The notes under the pieces were generated by a model. That model was not told the DNA's origin. It ran no database searches and saw only the letters and a list, made by a program, of their open reading frames with translations. A program made the translations under genes and the position numbers. A stretch of DNA of 64,000 nt from Alphaproteobacteria bacterium (GTDB lineage: Bacteria > Pseudomonadota > Alphaproteobacteria > JAAEOK01): positions 124,001 through 188,000 of the forward strand of contig JAAEOK010000036.1 of the NCBI GenBank assembly GCA_024244705.1, given 5' to 3'. Of this stretch, positions 18,511 to 30,102 are shown piece by piece; the stretch's first letter is position 1; every line of letters starts with the position of its first letter.

Positions 18511-20061
18511 ATGAATCCAAGCCAAGATGAATATCTCGCCGGCCTGCCCCATTGGTTGCACGACCTGCCGTCGCGCCATGCCCGGGCAGCCCCCGATTCG
18601 GTGGCCATCGTCGAAGGCGCGCGCGCTTACACATATCGAGAGCTGAGCGCATTGATCGCGACCGCGGAATCGAAACTCGCTGCCCACGGCGTGCGTCCCG
18701 GCGACCGCGTCTTGATGCTGGTCGAGAATACGATTGGCGCGGCGGCGATCCTGTTCGCGCTCAGCCGGCTTGGCGCCTGGGCCATGATTGTCAATGCGCG
18801 TTTGACACCACGCGAGATCGATCAAATCCATAGCCATAGCGACCCGCGCCGCGTGATCTACTTCACCGGTGTCTCGGACGAAGCCAAGGCGCACGCCACA
18901 CGGCACGGTGCGACGGCGGAGACCTGGCCCGGCTTGGGCCCGGTCGCGATCGGTAGCCTACGGGACACGGCCACCGAACCGGTCGCATCGGATCCCGCCG
19001 CACGGGCCGCTGTCGTGCTCTATACCTCGGGCACGACGGGCACCCCAAAAGGCGTCATTCTGAGCCATCGCAGCCTGATCTTCGTCGCCTCCGGCGGTGG
19101 CATGAAGGCCCGTGTCGGGCCCGACGACCGCATCTACTGCGTCCTGCCGATGTCCCACATATTCGGGCTCGCATCGACGTTTCTGCGCTGCATATTCGCC
19201 GGCGCGACCGGAATACTCGCACCTCGGTTCTCTGCCGCCGACCTGGCCGGCCGATTGGGTGCCGGCGAGATCACCGTTCTCAACGGCGTGCCGGCGATGT
19301 ATGCGCGGCTTCTCGACTATGCCGCGTCGCACGGGCTTTCGCTGCAATCTTCGGCGCTACAATTGCTTACGGTCGGCGGTTTGCCGGTGGATCCCGACCT
19401 CAAGGTCCGTATCGAGGCCGCCTTCGACCAGACGGCGGTCATCGGCTACGGCCTGACCGAAACGGCGGCGACGGTGTCCCGCAGCCTACCGCCGGTCGCC
19501 GGACCGAACCTCAACGCCGGCCGGCCCCTCGATGCGCTCGAGGTTGGCGTCATGGACGCCACCGGTCAGGCTGTCGCGGCCGGCGAGGTCGGGGAGCTCT
19601 GGGTACGTGGGCCCAATGTCATGCTGGGCTATTTTCGCGATCCGGCGGCGACCGAAGAGGTGCTGAGTGGCGACGGATGGCTGCGCACCGGCGATTTGGC
19701 GCGCTGCGACAGCGAGGGCAATCTGCATATCGTCGACCGCAGCAAGGACATCATCATCCGCTCCGGCTTCAACGTCAGTCCGGTCGAGATCGAGACCGTG
19801 CTCAACGCCCACCCCGACGTCCTGCTCAGCGCCGTCGTGTCGGCGCCGGCCGGCGACGGCGAGGAAGATATTTTCGCCTTCGTCCAATTGGCATCGGGCG
19901 CCGAGAGCGACGAAGCGGCACTATTGACGCATGCGACGGCGGAATTGGCCGCCTACAAACGCCCTTCGCGAATCGTCATCGTCGATGCCCTGCCCGCATC
20001 GTCGACCGGAAAGGTGATCAAGGCGGACCTCAAGCAGCGAGCGTCGGACCTGATCGGCTGA
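18511..20061 (+). CDS. AMP-forming acyl-CoA synthetase
   Basis: About 516 residues of the ANL superfamily. Seen: P-loop YTSGTTGTPKG, GYGLTETAAT, the hinge region WLRTGDLARCD, DIIIRSGFNVSP and the C-terminal catalytic lysine context SSTGKVIKADL. It activates a carboxylic acid as acyl-adenylate and transfers it to CoA. ATG 18511 is chosen; a TTG six bases upstream is the alternative and lies closer to an AAGGA site. It precedes a second ligase and a branched-chain ABC transporter, consistent with activation of an imported acid. Confidence 0.9.
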   Translation: MNPSQDEYLAGLPHWLHDLPSRHARAAPDSVAIVEGARAYTYRELSALIATAESKLAAHGVRPGDRVLMLVENTIGAAAILFALSRLGAWAMIVNARLTPREIDQIHSHSDPRRVIYFTGVSDEAKAHATRHGATAETWPGLGPVAIGSLRDTATEPVASDPAARAAVVLYTSGTTGTPKGVILSHRSLIFVASGGGMKARVGPDDRIYCVLPMSHIFGLASTFLRCIFAGATGILAPRFSAADLAGRLGAGEITVLNGVPAMYARLLDYAASHGLSLQSSALQLLTVGGLPVDPDLKVRIEAAFDQTAVIGYGLTETAATVSRSLPPVAGPNLNAGRPLDALEVGVMDATGQAVAAGEVGELWVRGPNVMLGYFRDPAATEEVLSGDGWLRTGDLARCDSEGNLHIVDRSKDIIIRSGFNVSPVEIETVLNAHPDVLLSAVVSAPAGDGEEDIFAFVQLASGAESDEAALLTHATAELAAYKRPSRIVIVDALPASSTGKVIKADLKQRASDLIG

Positions 20062-20225
20062 CGTTGAAACCGGTATTCGATTCCCCGCTCGCCCTGAATA
20101 GTCCGTTGCCCGCACTCATCCCCGCCGGGGAATGGCCATAGTGACACCGGGCCGTATGTCGCTCTACAATTTCCCCCTCGAGAATGCCTGATAAAGGGCA
20201 CATACATTGACAGGGAGCGACCGTC

Positions 20226-21863
20226 ATGTTGCGTGGGCAGATGATGGACCGGCCGCTGTTGATCAGTTCATTGATCAAGTATGCGGCGGATTACCAGGGC
20301 GACGTGGAAGTTGTTTCGCGTACGGTCGAAGGGCCGATCCATCGCTACACCTACTCCGATTGCCATCGCCGCGCCTGCCGGGTCGCCGGAGCGCTGCGCC
20401 GGCTCGGCGTCGAGCCCGGCGATCGCATCGCGACGCTGGCGTGGAACGGGTACCGGCACCTCGAGCTCTATTTCGGCGTCTCCGGGATGGGCGCCGTGCT
20501 GCATACCGTCAACCCGCGCCTCTTCGCCGACCAGATCGAATACATCGTCAACCACGCCGAGGACAAATACGTCTTTCTCGATGTGACCTTCGTGCCGCTG
20601 CTCGAGCCGTTCGCCGAAATGTTCACCTCCGTGCGCGGCTATGTCGTCATGACCGACCGCGCGAACATGCCCGAGACCACCCTGCCCAACGCGTTGGTCT
20701 ATGAGGAATTGCTTTCCGCCGAAAAGGACGATCACGACTGGCCCGAGTTCGATGAAAATGCCGCCGCGTCGCTGTGCTACACATCGGGTACGACATCCAG
20801 ACCCAAGGGTGCGCTGTACAGCCACCGGTCGACCGTCCTGCACACCTATTCCATCTGTCTGGTGGAGGCGCTCGGCCTTTCCAGCGGCCACGCGGTATTG
20901 CCGGCGGTACCGATGTTTCACGCCAATGCGTGGGGGATCCCCTATGGTTGCGCCCTGACCGGCAGCAAGCTCGTCCTACCGGGTCAGCACTATGACGGCG
21001 AATCGATGTTCGACCTGCTCGAGAACGAAGGTGTGACGATCACCGCGGGCGTGCCGACGATCTGGCAGATGTTGATCGAGCATATGCGAGCGACCGGCAA
21101 GTCGTTCAGCCGGCCGCCGTTGGTCTTGATCGGCGGTGCCGCCGCCCCGCTGTCGATGATCCGGGCATTCGAGGAGGAATTCGGCTGCGACACCCGGCAT
21201 GCCTGGGGGATGACCGAGATGAGTCCGGTCGGCACCTCGGGCCATCTCAAGCCGAGATTGCTTGGCCTGCCCAAAGAGGAGCAATACGCGTACAAGGCCA
21301 AGCAGGGCCATGCCATCTACGGCGTCGACCTCAAGATCGTCGACGACGACGGCAAGGAATTGCCGCATGACGGCGAGGCCTTTGGCGAGCTCTTGGTGCG
21401 CGGTTCCTGGATCATCGATTCCTATTTCAAGGACGAGGATGCGACGGCGGCCGCTTTCGATGACGAGGGTTGGTTCCGCACCGGCGACGTCACGACGATC
21501 GACCCGGATGGCTATATCCACATCGTCGACCGCAGCAAGGACGTGATCAAATCCGGCGGCGAATGGATCAGCTCGATCGATCTCGAGAACATCGCCACCG
21601 GCCATCCCGATGTCGCGCAGGCCGCTGTGATCGGGATCGCTCATCCGAAGTGGGGCGAGCGCCCGTTGTTGATTGTCGTCGCCGCCGGAGATCGCCAGCC
21701 GACGCGCGACGAAATCCTCACGTTTCTCGATGGCAAGATCGCAAAATGGTGGATGCCCGACGACGTCCAGTTCGTCGATGCCTTGCCGTTGACCGCGACC
21801 GGCAAGATCTCGAAATTGCAACTGCGTGAGATGTTCAAGGACTACGCCTTGCCGACGGCATGA
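20226..21863 (+). CDS. Long/medium-chain fatty-acid-CoA ligase
   Basis: 545 residues. P-loop [55 protein letters not shown] and the C-terminal [12 protein letters not shown] show a FadD/AlkK-like acyl-CoA ligase. The ATG has an AGGGAG site nine bases upstream. Its stop overlaps the livG start (ATGA), so ligase and transporter are translationally linked, which suggests the transporter substrate is a carboxylic acid that is activated on entry. Chain-length preference cannot be read from the sequence. Confidence 0.92.
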   Translation: MLRGQMMDRPLLISSLIKYAADYQGDVEVVSRTVEGPIHRYTYSDCHRRACRVAGALRRLGVEPGDRIATLAWNGYRHLELYFGVSGMGAVLHTVNPRLFADQIEYIVNHAEDKYVFLDVTFVPLLEPFAEMFTSVRGYVVMTDRANMPETTLPNALVYEELLSAEKDDHDWPEFDENAAASLCYTSGTTSRPKGALYSHRSTVLHTYSICLVEALGLSSGHAVLPAVPMFHANAWGIPYGCALTGSKLVLPGQHYDGESMFDLLENEGVTITAGVPTIWQMLIEHMRATGKSFSRPPLVLIGGAAAPLSMIRAFEEEFGCDTRHAWGMTEMSPVGTSGHLKPRLLGLPKEEQYAYKAKQGHAIYGVDLKIVDDDGKELPHDGEAFGELLVRGSWIIDSYFKDEDATAAAFDDEGWFRTGDVTTIDPDGYIHIVDRSKDVIKSGGEWISSIDLENIATGHPDVAQAAVIGIAHPKWGERPLLIVVAAGDRQPTRDEILTFLDGKIAKWWMPDDVQFVDALPLTATGKISKLQLREMFKDYALPTA

Positions 21864-22689
21864 TCGATCATGCCGCGATGACGCATGACACGCAGACCAC
21901 CGAACCGGGCCGAACGGGCGTTCCAGGCGCGCTGCTTGAAGTCGAGGACGCGACGCTTCGTTTTGGCGGCGTAACCGCCCTCGACGCGGTTTCGTTTTCC
22001 GTCGAGGCGGGACACATCGCCGGCCTGATCGGCCCCAACGGTGCCGGCAAAACGACGTTCTTCAATTGCCTGAGCGGGCTCTATCGGCTCGACCACGGCG
22101 AGCTGTATTTCGAAGGCCGGCCGCTGTCCCGCATGCCGGCCCACCGCATCGCCCGGCGCGGCATCGCGCGAACCTTCCAAAACCTTGCCTTGTTCGAGAC
22201 CTTGTCGGTCATCGACAACGTCTTGATCGGCGGTCACGGGTCGGGACGGACCGGGTTCTTGGGCAACGCGATGAACACGAAGCGCGTCAAAGCGGAGGCC
22301 GACGCGCAGCGTCGGCGGGCCCAGGCGATCATCGAGGAACTGAATCTCGGCGCGTCCATGCATGCGCGTGTGTCCGCGCTTCCGTTCGGGACGCGCAAGC
22401 GCGTCGAGTTGGCCCGTGCGCTGATGGCCGAGCCCAAGTTGTTGCTGCTCGATGAGCCTGCCGCCGGCCTCAACCTCGAGGAAGTCGATCGTCTGGCCGA
22501 TACGATCCGCGCCGTCCGGGATCGCTACCGGGTGACGGTCTTGCTCGTCGAGCATCACATGAATCTGGTCATGTCGGTCTCGGACCGTGTGGTCGTTCTC
22601 GATTTCGGCCGCAAGATCGCCGACGGCCCGCCGGCGGAGATGCAAAACGATCCCGCCGTGATCGAAGCCTATCTCGGGTCCGGGGCGGC

Positions 22690-22693
<4 letters not shown>
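21860..22693 (+). CDS. livG: Branched-chain-type ABC transporter ATP-binding protein
   Basis: 277 residues. Walker A GLIGPNGAGKTTFF, the LivG-specific IARTFQNLALFE, signature-like LPFGTRKRVELARAL, and Walker B LLLLDEPAAGLN are all present. It forms the inner-membrane ATPase pair with the next gene. It overlaps both neighbours by ATGA (with the ligase upstream and livF downstream). In HAAT-family systems substrates range from branched amino acids to aromatic or aliphatic acids; the ligase neighbour points to an acid. Confidence 0.93.
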
Positions 22694-23403
<710 letters not shown>

Positions 23404-23407
23404 CTCG

Positions 23408-24274
23408 TTGGAACTTTTCCTCCAGCAAATCCTCAGCGGACTCGCCGTCGGCGGCATCTATGCCAGTCTCGCCCTCGCACTGGTGATGATCTATCAGGCG
23501 ACCGAGCATGTGAATTTCGCCCAGGGCGAGATGGCGATGTTCAGTACCTATATCGCGTGGTCACTGATCGACGCCGGTTTGCCCTACTGGCTGGCATTCG
23601 CCATCACCGTCGCTGCGTCGTTTGCCGCCGGCGTGCTCATCGAGCGGCTCGTGATCCGCCCGATCAAGGGATCGGTGCTGTCCGTCGTGGTGGTGTTCAT
23701 CGGCCTGCTGATCATCTTCCACAGTCTGGCCGGCTGGATCTTCAGCTACACCCAGAAGGCCTTTCCCAGCCCGTTCCCGGACCTGCCGCTGTTCGGCATC
23801 AATCTGCAGGAGCTGGCGGCGATCGGGGTTACGCTGATCGTGCTGCTGCTGGTCTTTCTGTTCTTCCGTTATACCCCCCTCGGCCTCGCCATGCGGGCCG
23901 CCGCGCAGAACCCCGAATCGAGCCGGCTTGTCGGCATTCGCGTTGGCTGGATGCTGGCATTGGGCTGGGGGCTTGCGGCGGCCATCGGCGCCGTGGCCGG
24001 AATGACGGTGGCGCCGAAACTCAACCTCGATCCGTCGATGATGGGTTCGGTGTTGATCTATGCCTTCGCCGGTGCACTCCTCGGCGGCATCAGCAGTCCC
24101 GGCGGGGCGGTCCTCGGCGGCTTCATCGTCGGCGTTCTCGAGAATCTGGTCGGCACCTACATCCCCGTCGTCGGCAACGAATTGAAGCTGACCGTGGCAT
24201 TGGTGCTGATCGTGGGTGTCCTCATCGTCCGCCCGCACGGGATGTTCGGCCACCGAATCGTGAACCGGGTCTGA
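23408..24274 (+). CDS. livH: Branched-chain-type ABC transporter permease
   Basis: About 288 residues with the usual eight or so membrane helices of LivH: GLAVGGIYASLALALVMIY, HVNFAQGEMAMFSTY near the N-terminus and GLAMRAAAQNPESSRLVGI as the cytoplasmic coupling loop. The TTG at 23408 is chosen because MELFLQQ is the family N-terminus and it lies four bases after the livF stop; upstream in-frame starts would sit inside livF. Confidence 0.9.
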   Translation: MELFLQQILSGLAVGGIYASLALALVMIYQATEHVNFAQGEMAMFSTYIAWSLIDAGLPYWLAFAITVAASFAAGVLIERLVIRPIKGSVLSVVVVFIGLLIIFHSLAGWIFSYTQKAFPSPFPDLPLFGINLQELAAIGVTLIVLLLVFLFFRYTPLGLAMRAAAQNPESSRLVGIRVGWMLALGWGLAAAIGAVAGMTVAPKLNLDPSMMGSVLIYAFAGALLGGISSPGGAVLGGFIVGVLENLVGTYIPVVGNELKLTVALVLIVGVLIVRPHGMFGHRIVNRV

Positions 24275-24277
24275 CGG

Positions 24278-25357
24278 ATGGCGACTTCAAGCTCCACCGA
24301 CAACCGGCGCGATATCGCCATGCGACTCAAGCGATGGAACCGCGCCGGCTTCGCGCTGTTGTTGGTGGCGGCCTGTGTGGTGCCGTTCCTGGTCGGCGAT
24401 TACCGTACCTTCCAGCTCACCCAGGCGATCATCTATGCGATCGCGCTGATGGGTCTCAATATGCTGATGGGGTACAACGGCCAGGTTTCCCTCGGCCACG
24501 GCGCGTTCTATGCGATCGGGGCCTACGCCGCGGCGATCCTGATCGATCAGTTCTCGGTACCCTATTACCTGGCCATACCGGCCGCCGCCGCAATCACTTT
24601 CGTGTTCGGGTTTCTGTTCGGTATCCCGGCGCTGCGCCTTCATGGCCTTTACCTTGCCCTCGCCACCCTGGCATTGGCTCTGGCGCTCCCTCAGCTGTTG
24701 CGTTTCGATGCCTTCGAGCCATGGACCGGCGGGGTCCAGGGCATTTTCGTCGACAAGCCGGATGTGCCGTTCGGTTTGCCGTTGTCCCCGGACCAGTGGC
24801 TCTATTTCTTCTCGCTCGCCATCGCCGTCGTCCTGTTTCGCGTCGCCGCCAACCTGATGGGCGGGCGCATCGGGCGCGCGCTGGTCGCGATCCGCGATCA
24901 TCACATCGCCGCCGGGACCATGGGCATAGACACCGCGCGCTACAAATCGATCACTTTCGGCATCAGCGCGCTCTATACGGGTGTCGCGGGGGCGCTGTCG
25001 GCGATCGTGGTGAATTTCGTTGCGCCGGACAGCTTCGACCTCTTCGTATCGATCGCCCTCCTGGTCGGCGTCGTCGTCGGCGGTCTGGCGTCCATTTCCG
25101 GCGCCATATATGGCGGTCTTTTCCTGGTTTTCGTGCCGAATATCGCGCAACAGATCTCGGACGCCGCGCCGTGGACGATTTACGGACTTTTCTTGATCCT
25201 GCTCATGTTTACCATCCCCTATGGCGTCGCGGGTTTCGTGAAAAAGATGGTATTATGGATCGTGGAACGGGACGATCAGGGCGCCTCGCTTCCAGCCCGG
25301 CCCCGCCAAACGATCGGTGAACGCGCGCGCGCGTGGCGCCGCGAGCTTTGGTCGTAG
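24278..25357 (+). CDS. livM: Branched-chain-type ABC transporter permease
   Basis: 359 residues, multi-helix. LivM marks are ALMGLNMLMGYNGQVSLGH near residue 60, the loop GRALVAIRDHHIAAGTMGI and LVGVVVGGLASISGAIYGG. It begins three bases after the livH stop. The C-terminal 30 residues are hydrophilic and rich in Arg and Ala. Confidence 0.92.
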   Translation: MATSSSTDNRRDIAMRLKRWNRAGFALLLVAACVVPFLVGDYRTFQLTQAIIYAIALMGLNMLMGYNGQVSLGHGAFYAIGAYAAAILIDQFSVPYYLAIPAAAAITFVFGFLFGIPALRLHGLYLALATLALALALPQLLRFDAFEPWTGGVQGIFVDKPDVPFGLPLSPDQWLYFFSLAIAVVLFRVAANLMGGRIGRALVAIRDHHIAAGTMGIDTARYKSITFGISALYTGVAGALSAIVVNFVAPDSFDLFVSIALLVGVVVGGLASISGAIYGGLFLVFVPNIAQQISDAAPWTIYGLFLILLMFTIPYGVAGFVKKMVLWIVERDDQGASLPARPRQTIGERARAWRRELWS

Positions 25358-25409
25358 CCGAAAAACGGGTCGTCAGGCGCGGCGCCGAAGGATTTGGGAG
25401 GACAGCACC

Positions 25410-26630
25410 ATGCCGATGAATAGCAGGCCATGGATCGTTCTTGCCGGGGCGGCCGCCCTGGCTGTTGCCGCTACCGCGGAAGCGGCCGAATACGGTCCCG
25501 GCGCCAGCGACACCGAGATCAAGATCGGGCACACCAATCCCTATAGCGGCCGTGCTTCGGCCTACGGCACCATCGGCAAGGTGATTTCCGCCTATTTCGA
25601 CAAGGTCAACGACGAAGGCGGGATCAACGGGCGCAAGATCACGTTCATCTCGCTCGATGACGGCTACAACCCGGCGAAGACGGTCGAACAGGTGCGCAAG
25701 CTCGTCGAACAGGAGGAAGTGCTGCTGCTGTTCCAGAACCTGGGTACGCCGACCAACAGCGCGGTCCACAAATACGTCGATGGGAAGCAGGTGCCGCATC
25801 TATTCCTCGCCACCGGCGCGACGAAATGGGCCGATCCGGACAATTTCCCGTGGACCATGGGGTGGCAGCCCAACTACCAGAGCGAGGCGCGGATCTACGC
25901 GCAATACATTCTCGATAATGTCGAGGACCCGAAGATCGGCGTGCTCTATCAGAACGACGATTACGGCAAGGACTATTTGACCGGCCTTCGCGACGGCTTG
26001 GGCGACAGGGCCGACGAGCTGATCGTCCTGACGGTTCCCTACGAGACCTCCGATCCGACGATAGACTCACAGATCGTCCAGTTGAAGGAAAGCGGCGCCA
26101 ACGTCCTCCTCAATGTGGCGACGCCGAAGTGGGCGGCACAGGCGATCAAGAAGGCCCATGATATCGGCTGGCAACCGGTGCATCTGTTGAACAACGTATC
26201 CACATCCGTTCCGGCCGTACTGGCGCCGGCCGGGTTGGATAAATCCACCGGTATCGTTTCTTCGGCCTACTACAAGAGCCCGGGCGACCCGACCTGGGCC
26301 GACGACCCCGACTTCCAGGACTGGGTTGCGTTCATGAACACCTACTATCCCGACGGCAATACCGGCAGCGGCCTCAATGTCTATGGCTACGCCGTGGCCA
26401 AGACACTCGAACACGTGCTACGTCAAGCCGGCGACGAGCTGACCCGGGAAAACATCATGGAACAAGCGGCGAGTATGTCGGATCTGGAAATTCCTATGCT
26501 GCTGCCCGGAATCGTCATCAACACGAACTCCGATGATTTTAAGCCGCTGGAACAGATGCGATTGCAACGGTTCAACGGCGAGCGTTGGGAGCTCTTCGGC
26601 CCGGTCATGGAGGGTGCGCCCGGCAGCTAG
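25410..26630 (+). CDS. ABC transporter periplasmic substrate-binding protein (LivJ/K-type)
   Basis: About 406 residues: signal peptide MPMNSRPWIVLAG to the cleavage region TAEAAEYG, then a peripla_BP_6 domain (IKIGHTNPYSGRAS, INGRKITFISLDDGYNP, LFLATGATKWADP, GVLYQNDDYGKDY). The start ATG 25410 follows a GGGAGGA site and gives a proper signal peptide; the longer frame overlaps livM. The binding pocket resembles those of aromatic- or aliphatic-acid-binding members rather than clear leucine binders, but this is inference from operon context. Confidence 0.92.
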   Translation: MPMNSRPWIVLAGAAALAVAATAEAAEYGPGASDTEIKIGHTNPYSGRASAYGTIGKVISAYFDKVNDEGGINGRKITFISLDDGYNPAKTVEQVRKLVEQEEVLLLFQNLGTPTNSAVHKYVDGKQVPHLFLATGATKWADPDNFPWTMGWQPNYQSEARIYAQYILDNVEDPKIGVLYQNDDYGKDYLTGLRDGLGDRADELIVLTVPYETSDPTIDSQIVQLKESGANVLLNVATPKWAAQAIKKAHDIGWQPVHLLNNVSTSVPAVLAPAGLDKSTGIVSSAYYKSPGDPTWADDPDFQDWVAFMNTYYPDGNTGSGLNVYGYAVAKTLEHVLRQAGDELTRENIMEQAASMSDLEIPMLLPGIVINTNSDDFKPLEQMRLQRFNGERWELFGPVMEGAPGS

Positions 26631-26723
26631 CCGGAAGTCCGTTGTGATGCGGAAGGGCGGGTTCGCGGGACGCCGACGCCGACCGGAATTCAATTTCAAC
26701 GAACACAGGGGAGAATGGTCGGA

Positions 26724-28823
26724 ATGGCGACGGTCAACCTGGAACTGCGTGATGGAATCGCCCTCGTCACGATCGACAATCCGCCGGTAAACGGTCTTTC
26801 GGCGGCGATGCGAACCGGCCTCGCCGATCATTTGGATCGTTGCCTCGCCGATTCCTCGGTCGGCGCGATCGTCCTCGCCGGCGCCGGCCGCATGTTCGGC
26901 GGCGGCGCCGATATCCGCGAGTTCAACACGCCATTTGCCTTGCAGGAGCCGGCCCTGCCGCAATTGATCGACCGTTTCGAGGCGGCCGACAAACCGGTCG
27001 TCATCGCGCTCCACGGCGTTGCCGCCGGGGGCGCCCTGGAACTGGCCCTCGGCTGCCACTACCGGGTCGCGGCCAAGGGAACACGGCTCGGCCTGCCGGA
27101 AGTGACGCTCGGAATTGTGCCCGGCGCCGGCGGCACCCAGCGGCTGCCCCGCCTGATCGGCATCGAGGCGGCGCTCGACATGATCGTCCCGGGGGCGTTG
27201 ATCCCGGCCGAGAAGGCCGACCGGCTGGGCCTGGTCGATCTGCTGGTCGAGGATGACGCCGCGGCGGCGGCGCTCGACTACGCGCGGTCCGTCCTAACCG
27301 AGGGCCGGGGGATTCGGCGCACCTCGGAACTGAACGATCATATCGAAGCGGCCAAGAGCGACTCCGGGATCTTCGACCGCTACCGGGAAAAGATCGTCCG
27401 TCGTGCGCGCGGGTTCGAGGCTCCCTATGCTTGTATCGAATGCATCGAGGCCGCGGTGACTCTTCCTTTCGCGGACGGACGCAAGTTCGAACGGGAGACC
27501 TTCAAGCGCTGCGTCGAATCGGATCAGTCCAAGGCGCTGCGCCATGCTTTCTTCGCCGAGCGGCAAGCGGCCAAGATCGCCGACGTACCGAAGGATACGC
27601 CGGTCGCCGAGATCGCCCGCGCCGCCGTCGTCGGTTGCGGCACCATGGGCGGCGGGATCGCCATGAACTTCGCCAATTCCGGCATCCCGGTGCGGGTGCT
27701 GGAGACCGATCGTGACCGGCTCGATGCCGGCATTGATTTGATCCGCAAGAACTATGCGGCGACGGTCTCGAAGGGCCGCCTCGACCAGGCGGAGATGGAT
27801 CGGCGGATGGGCCTGATCGAGGGCACCGCCGACTACGCCGATCTCGGCGACGTGGATATCGTGATCGAGGCGGTGTTCGAAGAAATGGATGTCAAGAAGG
27901 AGGTCTTGGCGAAGCTCGACGAGGCGACCCGGCCGGAAGCGATCCTGACCACCAACACCTCGACGCTCGACGTCGACGAGATCGCCCGGGCGACGCACCG
28001 GCCGGCCAAGGTCATGGGCACCCATTTCTTCAGTCCTGCCAATGTCATGCGGCTGATGGAGAACGTGCGCGGCGCGGCAACCGACGCCGAGACGCTGGCC
28101 ACCGTCATGGGCCTGGCCAAACGCATCGGCAAGGTCGGCGTCCTAGTCGGCGTCTGCGACGGCTTCGTCGGCAACCGCATGCTGTATGCCTATGCGCGCC
28201 AGGCCAACTTCCTGCTCGAAGAGGGCGCGCTGCCGCAGCAGATCGACAAGGTTATCTACGATTTCGGCTTTCCCATGGGTCCGTTCGCGATGGGCGATCT
28301 GGCGGGGCTCGATGTCGGCTGGCTGGTCCGCAAGGCGCGCGCCAAGATCCGCCCGTCGAATTTCCGCTATTCGCCGATTGCCGATCGCATCTGCGAGATG
28401 GGGCGATTCGGACAGAAAACCGGCGCCGGTTGGTACCTTTACGAGGACGGCAGCCGAGCCCCCATACCCGACCCCGAAATCGAAGCCCTGATCGCGGCGG
28501 TGTCGGAAGAGCTTGGTTTCGAGCGCCGCCAGATCTCCGACCAGGAGATTCTCGAGCGCTGCCTCTATCCGTTGATCAACGAGGGCGCCAAGATTGTTGC
28601 CGAGGGCATCGCCCAACGGCCCTCCGATATCGACGTGATTTGGCTTTACGGCTATGGCTTTCCCCGCTATCGCGGCGGACCTATGTTTTATGCCGACACA
28701 ATCGGCGTCGACAGGGTGTATGAGGCGATGTCCCGGCTCTACGATATCCATGGCGATTGGCTGGAGCCGGCACCGCTATTGGCCGAATTGGCCAAGACCG
28801 GCCGCAAATTCGGCGACATTTAG
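26724..28823 (+). CDS. Bifunctional enoyl-CoA hydratase / 3-hydroxyacyl-CoA dehydrogenase
   Basis: About 699 residues. N-terminal crotonase domain (IDNPPVNGLS; oxyanion loop AGRMFGGGADIREF; HGVAAGGALELALGC; catalytic Glu region LPEVTLGIVPGAGGTQ). C-terminal dehydrogenase: NAD motif VVGCGTMGGGIAMN, catalytic His in MGTHFFSPANVM, and KVGVLVGVCDGFVGNR. This is the FadB/peroxisomal-multifunctional type and performs two beta-oxidation steps. ATG 26724 is chosen over 26715 because the GGGGAG site is then ten bases away instead of one. Confidence 0.94.
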   Translation: MATVNLELRDGIALVTIDNPPVNGLSAAMRTGLADHLDRCLADSSVGAIVLAGAGRMFGGGADIREFNTPFALQEPALPQLIDRFEAADKPVVIALHGVAAGGALELALGCHYRVAAKGTRLGLPEVTLGIVPGAGGTQRLPRLIGIEAALDMIVPGALIPAEKADRLGLVDLLVEDDAAAAALDYARSVLTEGRGIRRTSELNDHIEAAKSDSGIFDRYREKIVRRARGFEAPYACIECIEAAVTLPFADGRKFERETFKRCVESDQSKALRHAFFAERQAAKIADVPKDTPVAEIARAAVVGCGTMGGGIAMNFANSGIPVRVLETDRDRLDAGIDLIRKNYAATVSKGRLDQAEMDRRMGLIEGTADYADLGDVDIVIEAVFEEMDVKKEVLAKLDEATRPEAILTTNTSTLDVDEIARATHRPAKVMGTHFFSPANVMRLMENVRGAATDAETLATVMGLAKRIGKVGVLVGVCDGFVGNRMLYAYARQANFLLEEGALPQQIDKVIYDFGFPMGPFAMGDLAGLDVGWLVRKARAKIRPSNFRYSPIADRICEMGRFGQKTGAGWYLYEDGSRAPIPDPEIEALIAAVSEELGFERRQISDQEILERCLYPLINEGAKIVAEGIAQRPSDIDVIWLYGYGFPRYRGGPMFYADTIGVDRVYEAMSRLYDIHGDWLEPAPLLAELAKTGRKFGDI

Positions 28824-28859
28824 CCGCGCCCCGTCGCGCCACAGCATGAGGATTACGTG

Positions 28860-30041
28860 ATGCGAGATGCCGTCATCGTTTCGACCGCCAGGACGCCCAT
28901 CGGCCGGGCCTTCCGCGGCGCTTTCAATAATACCCATGGAGCAACCCTCGGTGGCCACGTGATCAAGACCGCCGTCGAGCGCGCCAAGATCGACGCCGAA
29001 GAGGTCGAGGACGTGTTGATGGGCTGTGGCTTTCCGGAGGGCGCCACGGGCCACAACATCGCCCGGCTGTCCTCGATTCGCGCCGGGCTGCCGGCGACCA
29101 CCTCGGCGGCGACGGTCAACCGGTTTTGCAGTTCCGGCCTGCAAGCGATCAGCATGGCCGCCCAGCGGGTCATCACCGATCAGGTTCCGGTCATGGTCGC
29201 GGGTGGATTGGAATCGATCAGCCTGGTTCAGAACAACCAGAACCTGCACCACTACCGCGAAGACTGGTTGATGGCGAACAAGCCCGAGCTGTGGATGAGC
29301 ATGATCGAGACCGCCGATACGGTCGCCGAGCGCTACGACGTTTCGCGCGAGGCCCAGGACGAATACGCGCTGGCGAGCCAGTTGCGGACCGCTGCCGCCC
29401 AGCAGGCGGGGCGGTTCGACGACGAGATCGTCCCCTTGACCACCACCAAAATCGTCACCGACAAGGACAGCGGCGACAGCTGGGAGGAAGAGGTGACCCT
29501 GGCCCAGGACGAAGGCAACCGCCCTGGAACGAACCCGGAGGGGCTGGCCGCGCTGATGCCGGTGATGGGCGAGGACAAGTATGTCACCGCCGGAAACGCC
29601 AGCCAATTGTCGGATGGGGCCTCGGCCTGCGTCGTCATGGACAGCCAGTTGGCGGAACGCCGGGGATTGGAGCCGCTGGGCATTTGGCGCGGCTTCACGG
29701 TGGCCGGCTGCGAACCCGACGAGATGGGAATCGGCCCCGTCTTCGCTGTGCCCCGGTTGCTGAAACGGAACGCGATCAAGATCGACGACATCGATTTGTG
29801 GGAGCTCAACGAGGCCTTCGCCGTCCAGGTCGTCTATTGCCGAGACAAACTGGGCATTCCGATGGAGAAACTCAACGTCGACGGCGGCTCGATCTCGATT
29901 GGACACCCGTACGGCATGTCGGGCGCGCGGCTGGTCGGTCATGCCTTGATCGAAGGCAAGCGGCGCGGCGCGAAATTTGTCGTCGTCACCATGTGCATCG
30001 GCGGCGGCATGGGCGCGGCGGGCCTCTTCGAGGTCGCTTAG
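28860..30041 (+). CDS. Acetyl-CoA acyltransferase (thiolase)
   Basis: About 393 residues. Thiolase active-site cysteine in [12 protein letters not shown], the GGLESIS loop, catalytic His in [16 protein letters not shown] and the second Cys in [16 protein letters not shown]. It completes beta-oxidation with the preceding bifunctional enzyme, releasing acetyl-CoA. ATG 28860 is preferred to the adjacent GTG 28857 given a GAGG site at proper distance. The gap to the preceding gene is 36 bases. Confidence 0.94.
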   Translation: MRDAVIVSTARTPIGRAFRGAFNNTHGATLGGHVIKTAVERAKIDAEEVEDVLMGCGFPEGATGHNIARLSSIRAGLPATTSAATVNRFCSSGLQAISMAAQRVITDQVPVMVAGGLESISLVQNNQNLHHYREDWLMANKPELWMSMIETADTVAERYDVSREAQDEYALASQLRTAAAQQAGRFDDEIVPLTTTKIVTDKDSGDSWEEEVTLAQDEGNRPGTNPEGLAALMPVMGEDKYVTAGNASQLSDGASACVVMDSQLAERRGLEPLGIWRGFTVAGCEPDEMGIGPVFAVPRLLKRNAIKIDDIDLWELNEAFAVQVVYCRDKLGIPMEKLNVDGGSISIGHPYGMSGARLVGHALIEGKRRGAKFVVVTMCIGGGMGAAGLFEVA

Positions 30042-30102
30042 TCGAAGCCGGAAACCGGGCGAAACGGATGTCCGACCGCGTTGATCTGTTGGAGTGTCGG
30101 CA

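Noticed and set aside
17566-18906. A 446-codon open frame on the minus strand
   Set aside because: Shadow of the HAD phosphatase and first acyl-CoA synthetase; no recognisable domain.
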